Below are positions 52,205 to 60,305 of a stretch of DNA of 64,000 bases, one piece after another. Source of the stretch: Azospirillum thiophilum (GTDB taxonomy: Bacteria; Pseudomonadota; Alphaproteobacteria; Azospirillales; Azospirillaceae). Positions within the stretch are counted from its first letter, which is position 1; every line of letters begins with the position of its first letter. The stretch lies in assembly GCF_001305595.1 (NCBI RefSeq), contig NZ_CP012403.1, positions 146,501-210,500 on the forward strand, read 5' to 3'. The translations under genes were made by a program, and so were the position numbers. The notes beneath the pieces were generated by a model. It was not told the DNA's origin. It did no database searches and saw only the letters and a list, made by a program, of their open reading frames with translations.

Positions 52205-52575
52205 TGGCGGCGCCAGCGGAACAGCAGGCTGGGATCGCCCCCGCGCCGGCGAGCGACCAGCGACACGCTCATGCCCGGCTCGCAGGTCTCCGCCACCAGT
52301 TGCTCTTTCGCCGTCTGCGACCAGCGCCGGCGACGCGGAGCCACCTCGACGATCTCCATCACCAAGGGAGCGCTCGCCGTCATAGGGACAGCACCAGGAC
52401 TATCCCTATGACCGGGAGCGCTCATCTCCTCCACAGCGGCAAAGCGGCGCGACCACCGCGCCAAGGCCCACCGTCCGATCCCATGGACCTCGGCATAGCC
52501 CTTCAACGTCAGCCCGCTGTCCTTCCAGGCATCAACTTGACCGTGCCAATAGCTCTCCAACTCCCGACCCGACAT
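52205..52575 (-). pseudogene. IS66 element 1 tnpA, cut by element 2
   Basis: Starts MSGRELESYWHGQVDAWKDSG at 52575 and runs through the HTH region to RWRRQML, where element 2 is inserted at the CGAGCATC duplication. A few codons of element 2 are read before a stop. The continuation on the other side (before 49529) is short and joined to the tnpB remnant by a deletion. Confidence 0.85.
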
Positions 52576-52656
52576 GCTCTTCCTCCGCCGATCTGCGACC
52601 AGCGGAATATTTCATGAACTGGAATCACGTCGGATGTGTCGTCACGCAACGCTTAC

Positions 52657-52849
52657 GGTCACGGTAGCCGTTGCGCTGGACCAGCCGCTCGGACGAGCGT
52701 TCGCCACAGCCGGCGCCGGTCAGCCCTTGGACCTCCAACTCCATCAAGCGCTCGGCAGCAAAGCCGATCATCTCACGCAGAACATCGGCATCCGCGCCCT
52801 TCTCAAGCATCGCGCGAAGCGCCATCATCTCGTCGGTCATCGTGGTCAC
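52657..52849 (-). pseudogene. IS256 transposase, N-terminal fragment
   Basis: Reads MTTMTDEMMALRAMLEKGADADVLREMIGFAAERLMELEVQGLTGAGCGERSSERLVQRNGYRDR and stops being IS256-like at the right end of IS66 element 1 (52656). This is the conserved N-terminus of mutator-type transposases and the missing partner of the fragment at 47238-47707. Confidence 0.85.
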
Positions 52850-53056
52850 CTTCGGTGGAGGTTGTGTTGTGGTGACCAGACTTTACCGAAGAGCCACGAT
52901 GACCGCCCGCTGTGGAAAACCGGCCCGCCTACGCCAGCCAGGAGAGGGCGCTGCGGCGGGCCGGTTCCCCACAGCTCCTACACCACCTCGTGAGACACGA
53001 CCCGGCGCGCTCCAATCTGTATCCGCCTCCGGTACGGCGCACTCCGCCTCTTGCTT

Positions 53057-56000
53057 TCAAATTTCCGTAGGCTCATCCGTCCGTCTGCGCTGCTTCGCCT
53101 TGTTGACGGTGGCTTCTATGGAGTCCAGTACGCGCACGGCATTGGCGAGCCGCGCATCGGCATCGAACGCCTCAAGCGCTGCTGTCGCGCGGTCATCCTG
53201 CGCATGCAACAGACCCCTGGAACGTTTCGCCAGCGTCGCCGCCCGGGCAACGGCGCGATTGCCGCGCAGGGTGGCCGCCACGCCGGCGGGACCGCAGCCG
53301 AGCGACGCGATCCCGAGCGCCCGGCAACGGCAACGCAGCGCCGCAATGGCCAGCAGCCGCTGGACCGGGTCCGGCAGCGGACCGAAGCGGTCCTCCATCT
53401 CCTCGCGCAGGGCGTCCAACTCGCTGGCATCACCGGTGCGGGCGATACGGCGATGGAGGCCGATGCGCAACTCCTCCTCGGGGATATAGGCGGCGGGGAT
53501 GAAGTGCGGCACGGCGACCGTTACCTCCGGGTCCCAGCGCTCGTCGGACCGGTGGCGGAGGATGCGGAGCGCGTCGGCCAGGATGCGCTGGTACAGTTCG
53601 GTCCCTACCGCGCGCAGATGACCGCTCTGGTCCTTGCCCAGCAGGTCGCCGGCCCCGCGCTGGTCCAGGTCCAGCATGCTCAGCACGAAGCCGCCCCCCA
53701 GGCTCTCGATAACCTCCAGCGAGCCGAGGCGGCGAGCCGCCCGCTCCTCCAGCGGCTGCTCGGGGTCGGTCAGCAGATAGGCGTAGCCCTGCACCGTGCT
53801 ACGCCCGACCCGCCCACGCAGCTGGTGCAATTGACCCAACCCGAACAGGTGGGGGCGGAACAACAGCAGCGTATTGGCGCGCGGAATATCGATGCCGGAT
53901 TCGATGATCGGCGTCGCCACCAAGATGTCGCTCTTACCGTCGACGAAGCCCATAACCGCATCGTCCAACGCCGCTGCCGCCATACGGCCATGCGCCACCG
54001 CGACGCGGGCATCCGGCACCAACCCGCGGACCCACTCTTCCAATTCACACAGATCGGCGATGCGCGGTGTGACGCAGAAGGCCTGCCCGCCGCGCCCCAG
54101 CTCGCGCAACAGCGCCGCGCGGACGGTCGCCGCGTCGCGAGGCGTGACAGCGGTGCGCACCGGCCGGCGCTGGGCCGGCGGCGTGTCGATAATACTAAGG
54201 CCGCGCAGGCCCGCCAGCGCGCCCTGAAGCGTCCGCGGGATCGGCGTGGCGCTGAGCGCCAAGCTGTGGGCGCCCCTGGTCCGCCGCTTCAAGGCCTGTT
54301 TCTGCTCGGCGCCGAAACGCTGCTCCTCGTCCACCACCATCAGGCCAAGCCGCTTAAACCGCAGACGTTTGGACAGCAGTGCGTGGGTTCCGACGACGAC
54401 GTCAACCTCCCCGTCGGCCAACCCTGCCTGCACCTGTTCCACTTCCGCCTTCGGCATGGCGCCGATCAACGGCTCGACCCGGATGCCGAAGCCGGCGAAG
54501 CGGCGGCGAAACACCTCGAAATGCTGGCGGGCGAGAACGGTGGTCGGAGCCATCACCGCCACCTGATGCCCGGCGAAGGCCACCGCAGCTGTAGCCCGCA
54601 ACGCCACCTCCGTCTTGCCGTAACCAACGTCGGCACAGACCAAATGGTCCATCGGATGGCCGCTGCGCATGGCCTCGAGAACGGCATGGATGGCTCTGCG
54701 CTGCCCCTCCGTCGGGTCGAACCCGAAGCGGGCGCCGAAACGGCGCATGCGGTCGGCCGGCGGGTCGATCACCGGCGCGGTCTCCCGCGCACTGCGACGG
54801 GCGGCGCGCAGGATGCCCCGGGCGGTCTCGACGATCTCCGCCTCTAGCACGGCACGGCGATCCAGCCAATGGGCATTCTTCAGGCTGTCGAGCCGCGCGC
54901 CGGTATCAGCCGAACCATGACGCCACAGTCGGTCGAAATCGGCGGTCGGCACCAGCAACCGGTCGTCATGGGCATATTCCAGCACTAGGAAATCGGCGGT
55001 CGACTCGTTCCGCTCGATAGTCTCCAGCCCGACCAGCCGGCCGATGCCGTAATCGAGATGGACCACGAAATCGCCGGTCGCAAGGTCCGAGGGTGCCAAC
55101 GGCGTACGGGCCGGCGCACCCCTACCGCCTTCCTCCGCATGCCGCGGCGCCACCAGCACGGTCATCCCGTCGCAGTCGAAGCCGTCGGCCGCATGCAGGT
55201 TCAGAACGGCGCAGTCCCCTCCTTCCAACGGTGGGTCGGGCCAGCGACCGAGCCGGGTCACCGGGCGCCCCAGACCCGCCCCCAAAAAAGCCGACGCCCG
55301 TTCCGCCAGCCGTTCCGCCTCGCAGGAACCGGCGGCAGCCAGCAACACCGGCCTGCCTTCCCTTATCAGCGCACCGGCACGGCGCAACAGCATGCGCTCC
55401 GTCCCCACCGGCTCCATCGCGGGGCTGGGAATGAAGTCCACCTGAACAACCTCGCGGGCGGCCAGCATGCTCTCCAGCCCATCAACGCCGATCAGCCGGC
55501 GCTCTAGAGCCGGAACCGGCAGGATGCAGGCATCGTCACGGCGGATGCGACGGTCGAGGGCGACATCCGCCAGATCGTCGGCCCGTGCCTCGATTCGGTC
55601 GCGAGCGCCAGCATCCAGCACCAACATGGCCTCGGGCAGCAGATCGAGCAGAAGCGGGCAGTCGTCGAAGACATTTGGAAGCTGGAAGTCGAAGCCATAA
55701 GGCCGATGCCCCTGCTCCAACGCCTCGCGCAGACCCTCCGGCATCTCATAGCCCAGTCCGGCGAGGCTCGTCGTCAACCGATCGAGTGTCTCCGGCCCGA
55801 GGAACAGATCGGTGACGGGACAAAGCGTGATGCCGTCGATGGGGGCGATAGAGCGCTGGGAAGCCGGATCGAACAGGCGCAATTCACGCACCACCCCAGC
55901 GGCGATGTCGCAACGGACCGGACGTTCGCCATCGCCGGGAAACACCTCGACCACTGCGCCGCGGATCGCCGCCTCGCCGGGCTCGTCCACCCGCTCGTCC

Positions 56001-56509
56001 AGCACATAGCCGGCACGGACGAACCAGCCACGCCACGTCGGCTCATCATAGGCCATGCCGCGGGATAGAGGAAATCGCGTGCCCCGCCAAGCTTGCGGAG
56101 GTGGCAGTCTCTGCAGGGCGAGGTCGGCCGACGCCACGATCAGCCGTCCGCGGGCCGCGCCTGCCCCCTCGACCAGTTGCATCAGCCCTGCGGCCCGCCG
56201 GCCGAGCACGGCGCGCGAGGGAGCCGTACGGTAGCCCGCCGCCGTCTCCTCGATCGGCAGCAAAACGATATCCAGATCGGGAGCAAGATCGCCGGTCAGC
56301 CGGGCCAGCCGGTGGGCACGGCCATCGCTGCGAGCCAGCAGCAGGACATCGCCCTGCCTGTTACTGGCGCTTCCACCGACGAACCGGCGGGTGAGCGCCG
56401 CCAGCCGGACGGCCAGTTCGCCTTCGCTCCGTACGGTCAGGCTGCTCATCGCGGATCCCGGATCAGAGGACACCGGGGACGGATCGGCGATGGGGGCTCC
56501 GTCGAGCAT
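53057..56509 (-). CDS. mfd: Transcription-repair coupling factor Mfd
   Basis: A 1150-residue superfamily 2 translocase with the Mfd domain order: UvrB-like N-terminus (to about 420), RNA polymerase-interacting domain (LATGDFVVHLDYGIGRLVGLETIERNESTADFLVLEYAHDDRLLVP), RecG-like helicase core (ADVGYGKTEVALRA Walker A, DEEQRFG Walker B, SATPIPRTLQ, RGRVGRS) and a C-terminal TRCF domain. It removes stalled polymerase and recruits UvrA. ADVGYGKTE differs from the usual GDVGFGKTE, so it may be a second, divergent copy. Met21 is an alternative start. The IS256 relic ends about 55 bp after its stop. Confidence 0.92.
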   Translation of the reverse strand: MLDGAPIADPSPVSSDPGSAMSSLTVRSEGELAVRLAALTRRFVGGSASNRQGDVLLLARSDGRAHRLARLTGDLAPDLDIVLLPIEETAAGYRTAPSRAVLGRRAAGLMQLVEGAGAARGRLIVASADLALQRLPPPQAWRGTRFPLSRGMAYDEPTWRGWFVRAGYVLDERVDEPGEAAIRGAVVEVFPGDGERPVRCDIAAGVVRELRLFDPASQRSIAPIDGITLCPVTDLFLGPETLDRLTTSLAGLGYEMPEGLREALEQGHRPYGFDFQLPNVFDDCPLLLDLLPEAMLVLDAGARDRIEARADDLADVALDRRIRRDDACILPVPALERRLIGVDGLESMLAAREVVQVDFIPSPAMEPVGTERMLLRRAGALIREGRPVLLAAAGSCEAERLAERASAFLGAGLGRPVTRLGRWPDPPLEGGDCAVLNLHAADGFDCDGMTVLVAPRHAEEGGRGAPARTPLAPSDLATGDFVVHLDYGIGRLVGLETIERNESTADFLVLEYAHDDRLLVPTADFDRLWRHGSADTGARLDSLKNAHWLDRRAVLEAEIVETARGILRAARRSARETAPVIDPPADRMRRFGARFGFDPTEGQRRAIHAVLEAMRSGHPMDHLVCADVGYGKTEVALRATAAVAFAGHQVAVMAPTTVLARQHFEVFRRRFAGFGIRVEPLIGAMPKAEVEQVQAGLADGEVDVVVGTHALLSKRLRFKRLGLMVVDEEQRFGAEQKQALKRRTRGAHSLALSATPIPRTLQGALAGLRGLSIIDTPPAQRRPVRTAVTPRDAATVRAALLRELGRGGQAFCVTPRIADLCELEEWVRGLVPDARVAVAHGRMAAAALDDAVMGFVDGKSDILVATPIIESGIDIPRANTLLLFRPHLFGLGQLHQLRGRVGRSTVQGYAYLLTDPEQPLEERAARRLGSLEVIESLGGGFVLSMLDLDQRGAGDLLGKDQSGHLRAVGTELYQRILADALRILRHRSDERWDPEVTVAVPHFIPAAYIPEEELRIGLHRRIARTGDASELDALREEMEDRFGPLPDPVQRLLAIAALRCRCRALGIASLGCGPAGVAATLRGNRAVARAATLAKRSRGLLHAQDDRATAALEAFDADARLANAVRVLDSIEATVNKAKQRRRTDEPTEI

Positions 56510-56617
56510 GATGGGAAGCTCCGGTCGGTGGGGCAGTGCGGCCGATGGGGCCGATGGGCTTCAACACCGCAGGCTCCCTCCGGTTGCCTACCCTTCAGTC
56601 TAACGGAACCTTCCCCC

Positions 56618-57424
56618 TCAATGAAGCATCAGCCAACCGGCCAGAACCGCAAGGAAGGCGCCTGCCGTCGATCCCAGCACGGTCAGCAGCGGAAACGTCC
56701 CGCTGCCCCCGCCCTTTTCCGCCGATCCATTGTCCATCCCGCGCAGGGTCTGGTCCATCCGCATCAGAAACACTTCCAACCCGCCGACGCGCTCGGTCAG
56801 GTCGCGCAGCGCTTCGGCCAGTGCGTCAGTGCGTTCCCCCGATGCCGTCTCGGCCCGAGCGGCGTCAGTGCGCAGCGCCGCCACGCCATCGCCCGCATCG
56901 CGCAAAAGGCGGCCAACGGTCTGCTGGGCAGCCGCAATCTGTCGCTGGTCACGGCGCAGCGCGTCGATCCGCTCGTCGATCCGTCGCAGATGCGGCCCCA
57001 GCAGCCGGTCGAGACGCTGGTCCAGTCGCTGGTCCTCCGGGTTCGGCTGGACGAAGGTGGCAGTCTCGCCGGTGGCGGGCGCGCAGACCACCGCCACCAC
57101 CCGCGACGGATCGCTCCCCTCCGGAAAGATCAGTTCCGCTTCGAAGGCGTGGGCGCCGTCGCCGATGCCGCCACCTGCCAGATCAGCCCGCATCCGGTCG
57201 GCCAGCACCCGCGCCAAGGTCTGCGGCGGCCCGCCGTCCCGCTCCAGCCGCAGTTCCACCTCCAGCCGGTCGGTCGGATGGTTGCCGTCCCAGGCCCAGC
57301 CGAAGATGCGGTCGCCCTGGACGGCATCGATATGGCCGACGATGGCGGCAGCTTGCAGCGCATCGGGTGGATCGGCTGCGGGCGAGGACTCACGAAGCTC
57401 GACGATCCTGGCAGTGGTGGACAT
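56618..57424 (-). CDS. Coiled-coil membrane protein of the polysaccharide cluster
   Basis: A 268-residue protein starting MSTTARIVELRES. An N-terminal beta-rich domain (about 30-125: GHIDAVQGDRIFGWAWDGNHPTDRLEVELRLERDG, then DRMRADLAGGGIGDGAHAFEAELIFPEG) resembles a domain seen in glycosyltransferase-associated proteins. A long predicted coiled coil (about 145-240) and a single C-terminal helix (FPLLTVLGSTAGAFLAVLAGWLML) follow. It may anchor or organise the glycan enzymes at the membrane. Function is not established. Confidence 0.72.
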   Translation of the reverse strand: MSTTARIVELRESSPAADPPDALQAAAIVGHIDAVQGDRIFGWAWDGNHPTDRLEVELRLERDGGPPQTLARVLADRMRADLAGGGIGDGAHAFEAELIFPEGSDPSRVVAVVCAPATGETATFVQPNPEDQRLDQRLDRLLGPHLRRIDERIDALRRDQRQIAAAQQTVGRLLRDAGDGVAALRTDAARAETASGERTDALAEALRDLTERVGGLEVFLMRMDQTLRGMDNGSAEKGGGSGTFPLLTVLGSTAGAFLAVLAGWLMLH

Positions 57425-57465
57425 ATGCGCCGTCTCCAGTCGTTGGGGAGAGGGGGGCGAGGTGC

Positions 57466-58653
57466 TCACGCCGCCTTGCGGTCCACGGTCTTGCGGATGG
57501 CGTGGCTCGGCATGCGGTGGGGAACGTAGTTCTCGTCGAGGAACTCCCGCATGTCGCGGTAACGCTGGTAGTAGGTGCGGTTGAATTTCTCGAACAGGCC
57601 TTGATCCCAATATTCCTCGAGGACGAAGGGCTTGTCGGAATAGACGTTGTAGCAGGGGATCGCGAAGGTCTCCGCAAACTCCGCCGTGCGGCTGTCATAG
57701 CTGAAATAGACCGACGGCGTGGCGTTCGACAACGCCATCAGGTTGCCGTGCAAGCGGTATCCCAGCACCAGATCCTTCGAGCGCACAAGGGCCTCGTAGT
57801 CCGCGACAACGTCCGAATACCACAGGCGGTTGCGGTACAACGCATCCATCTCGTCGTCGAAGTACCACTGCTTCAGCCAGGCGCTGTCATGCAACTGACT
57901 CCATGCCTCGGCCTTCTGCTCATCGGTGCCCCACAGCAGCTTCTTCTCCTCCACCTCGCCCTGCATCATCAGGACGGTGTCGAAGCGGCAGGAGATGTCC
58001 TTTACGAAATCGCGGTGACGTTCCAGATACTTGCGCACGTCGGGCGAGTAATGCTTGGATACCTCTCGGCGCATGGTGATGCCGACCTTGCGCACGCTGT
58101 CCAGTGACGGCAGGTCGATGCGCAGTTCCGGGTCACGGTTGCGGAATGCAGTCGGACAGCCGACGATGCGGGTATTCTTGATGCCCAGATCCCACAGCAC
58201 CTCTGCCGTGTAGGTGCCCCGCACGCCCAGCGTGGCCGACTTATCCGCGATCATCCGCCAGATGCGCTTGCTTTCCTCGGTCAGCGTCAGCTTGCCGGTG
58301 GCTGGTGCCTGGGCACCGACGCCGAATGCGATGACGGGAATGCGCAACTTGGCCAGGACCTGCAGGGTTGCCGCCGGCCACTCCATTGAATCATGGATGT
58401 AGTTGCTGCCGCGCAGGAAGACATAGTCGTATTCGGCGTTGATGCGGTCGACGGCATCCTGCCGGAACTCGCGGATTTCCAGCACATCCAGCTTGTCGTA
58501 GGTCAGCAGCTTCAGCGAGGAGTCGAAGACGAATGCGTCGCCGATATTGTGATAATGGCTGATGCTGCGCTGAATGTCCTGATAGCTGTACCAGCGCACG
58601 CAATCATGATCATAGACTTCGCCCGACGGAATCATGACGAGGATGTTGGCCAC
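57466..58653 (-). CDS. Polysaccharide pyruvyl transferase family protein
   Basis: About 395 residues from a GTG at 58653 (CAGGGAGAACC ribosome site), starting MANILVMIPSGEVYDHDCVRWYSY. It shows the pyruvyl transferase fold: NIGDAFVFDSSLKLL, DYVFLRGSNYIHDSMEWPAATLQVLAKLRIPVIAFGVGAQAP, TLGVRGTYTAEVLWDLGI, and VRSKDLVLGYRLHGNLMALSNATPSVYFSYDSR with the family LGxRLHG motif. It should transfer pyruvate from phosphoenolpyruvate to a sugar of an exopolysaccharide or similar glycan. Confidence 0.85.
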   Translation of the reverse strand: MANILVMIPSGEVYDHDCVRWYSYQDIQRSISHYHNIGDAFVFDSSLKLLTYDKLDVLEIREFRQDAVDRINAEYDYVFLRGSNYIHDSMEWPAATLQVLAKLRIPVIAFGVGAQAPATGKLTLTEESKRIWRMIADKSATLGVRGTYTAEVLWDLGIKNTRIVGCPTAFRNRDPELRIDLPSLDSVRKVGITMRREVSKHYSPDVRKYLERHRDFVKDISCRFDTVLMMQGEVEEKKLLWGTDEQKAEAWSQLHDSAWLKQWYFDDEMDALYRNRLWYSDVVADYEALVRSKDLVLGYRLHGNLMALSNATPSVYFSYDSRTAEFAETFAIPCYNVYSDKPFVLEEYWDQGLFEKFNRTYYQRYRDMREFLDENYVPHRMPSHAIRKTVDRKAA

Positions 58654-58851
58654 GGCGGTTCTCCCTGAGTGGTCTTCAGTAAAAAAATGGAATTGTTTCG
58701 GCATAAGACCGGTTGAAGTCGAATCGGCTCGCAGTCCGGGTTGCAAGGTGATGGCGGGCTTCGATCCAGCATTACCAAACGCATCGTGATAAAATGGAAC
58801 CGAGTTCCCGGTGTCTTCCGAAGGCTACGGGTTGAAGCTCCAGACACACGA

Positions 58852-60165
58852 TCATGGCCGCTGCGCCACCGCGCGTTCGGGCATGGACGGCGCGCTGCCG
58901 CCAGCAGCCAGCAAGGCGTCATAGAGCTCGGCGTGCTGGCGGGCGCATTCGGCACGATCGATGGGGCGGCGGATGCGCAGGCGCAGACGGTCCCACAATT
59001 CCGGTGTGATCAGAGCCTCCGTCATTCGGTCCACCAGATCTTCGACACTGCCGTTGCGGAAATGCAGACCGTCAACACCGTGCGTCACCTTTTCCGCCAT
59101 GCCGCCGATGTTGCTGGCGATGATCGGGCGGCCGTGCAGGAAGGCTTCCTGGATCACGACGGGGGAATTCTCCCACCAGATCGACGGGATGATCATCCAG
59201 TCGACGTCCTTCATCAGCCCAGGCAGTTCTGCCGAGCGGTAGCTGCCATAGAAGCGCACCCGATTGCCGGCCTTTTCAACCGCATCGTTGAAGCGCTTCT
59301 GATAGGCTTCCGGCTGGCGTTCCAGGTTGCCTCCGAAGATCATCAGCGCGCCGTCCTCGCCCCACGCCTTTTCGGAGAGCCGGGACACTGCCTCAACCAG
59401 CAGATGCGCGCCCTTGAACTCGGTGAGTTGACCGAAGAAGGCGAAGCGGTTGCGCTTGCCGCCGCGGACTACCGGACGTGGCGGCGCGATACCTTCGATG
59501 GTCAGGCCGTTCTCGATCCTGCGGAACTTCTCGCGCGGCAGCCCCCAGTCGACATAGCGGTCGATCAAGAAATTCGACGGGCTGACGTAGAAATCCGCCT
59601 GCTCCAGGAAGGTCTTCAGGAACAATTCGCGCTTGAAGAATTCGGCCTCGCCGATATGGGGGAAGCAGCCGGCGCAATCGGCCGGACTAGCACGGTAGCA
59701 CAGCGCGTTGCGGCTGGTCTTCACCATCTGGCCGTGATGGTGGCAGATCGACAGATACTCGTGCAGCGTCACCACGATGGGTACCCGCGGTAATGCCTGC
59801 CGTACCGCCTGGATCGTCTCGATCCCAAGCCCGAGGAAATGGTGGAAGTTCACCACATCCGGCTGAAGGTCGCGGACATAGCGCACGAAATCCTTCTCCA
59901 ACCCCGGCAGATTGCGGTTCGACAATCGGAAATGGTCGTAGTCATTTGCGTAATACAGCACTTCCCGCTCCTTCTGGCGCAGTGCCATCAAGGCGGAGCC
60001 ACGGTGTTGCGCAATGGGTGGCGCGACGCGGGCGAGATAATGGCTTTCCCAACCCGGGAGGTCGTGCAGACCGTTGTGCAGGTTGTAGGAGGCGACCTCA
60101 CCCCCGCCCAACGAGAAAGAGGGATGGCCATGGCTGATGATCAGCGCGCGCTTGGTCTTGCTCAT
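58852..60165 (-). CDS. GT4-family glycosyltransferase
   Basis: A 437-residue GT-B enzyme. The N-lobe has a Gly-rich loop (HGHPSFSLGGGEVASYNLHNGL) and VVTLHEYLSICHHHGQM; a Cys-rich insert follows (CYRASPADCAGCFPHIGEAEFF). The C-lobe has RFAFFGQLTEFKGAHLLVEAV and the donor site PSIWWENSPVVIQEAFLHGRPIIASNIGGMAEKV. It retains an ExxxxxxE pattern and uses a nucleotide sugar. It closely resembles the GT4 protein at 62.5-63.9 kb, so one probably arose by duplication. Confidence 0.88.
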   Translation of the reverse strand: MSKTKRALIISHGHPSFSLGGGEVASYNLHNGLHDLPGWESHYLARVAPPIAQHRGSALMALRQKEREVLYYANDYDHFRLSNRNLPGLEKDFVRYVRDLQPDVVNFHHFLGLGIETIQAVRQALPRVPIVVTLHEYLSICHHHGQMVKTSRNALCYRASPADCAGCFPHIGEAEFFKRELFLKTFLEQADFYVSPSNFLIDRYVDWGLPREKFRRIENGLTIEGIAPPRPVVRGGKRNRFAFFGQLTEFKGAHLLVEAVSRLSEKAWGEDGALMIFGGNLERQPEAYQKRFNDAVEKAGNRVRFYGSYRSAELPGLMKDVDWMIIPSIWWENSPVVIQEAFLHGRPIIASNIGGMAEKVTHGVDGLHFRNGSVEDLVDRMTEALITPELWDRLRLRIRRPIDRAECARQHAELYDALLAAGGSAPSMPERAVAQRP

Positions 60166-60237
60166 CGTGTGACCGCTCGTTCAATCCGAAGGGGGAGTTA
60201 CTGACGGAAGCTCTTGAAGCGCTTGCCCCACCCCGAC

Positions 60238-60284
60238 CCTCCTCCGCTCCCAGCGGACCTGCGGTCAGTTGGGAGCGGAGGAGG
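60238..60284 (-). terminator. 15-bp perfect hairpin between glycosyltransferase genes
   Basis: Arms CCTCCTCCGCTCCCA (60238-60252) and TGGGAGCGGAGGAGG (60270-60284) with a 17-base loop, 22 bp beyond the stop of the large GT2-like gene. No T-run; it may end or attenuate the upstream transcript, or protect its 3' end. Confidence 0.55.
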
Positions 60285-60305
60285 ATCAGGTGGAAGCAGA
60301 GCGCT

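Larger units (their letters stand above)
47708..52656 (-). mobile_element. IS66 element 1, decayed and interrupted
   Basis: Ends GTAAGCGGGTCGTAATCGCACCGG (47708) and, reversed, GTAAGCGTTGCGTGACG (52656) are IS66-type. Its tnpA is cut by IS66 element 2 at 49537-52196. Its own DNA totals about 2.28 kb against 2.66 kb for element 2: most of tnpB and the end of tnpA are deleted at about 49503, and tnpC has at least three frameshifts. The flanks show no shared 8-bp duplication, which fits an adjacent deletion that also removed the centre of the IS256 gene. Confidence 0.82.
47169..53001 (-). mobile_element. IS256-family relic split by nested IS66 elements
   Basis: Candidate ends match: plus strand TCGTGCCCCTGAG...GTGGTGTAGGA near 47170-47194 and, reversed, TCGTGTCTCACGAGGTGGTGTAGGA near 53000-52976. 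The C-terminal part of the transposase lies at 47238-47707 and the N-terminal part at 52657-52849, same strand and correct order. Everything between is IS66 DNA. About 180 central residues of the transposase are missing. Between the N-terminus and the right end lies an imperfect hairpin (GCTGTGG..AACCGGCCCGCC arms, about 52910-52975). Confidence 0.75.

Noticed and set aside
53051..54847. 598-codon frame antisense to mfd
   Set aside because: Shadow frame of a long GC-rich helicase gene without any motif.
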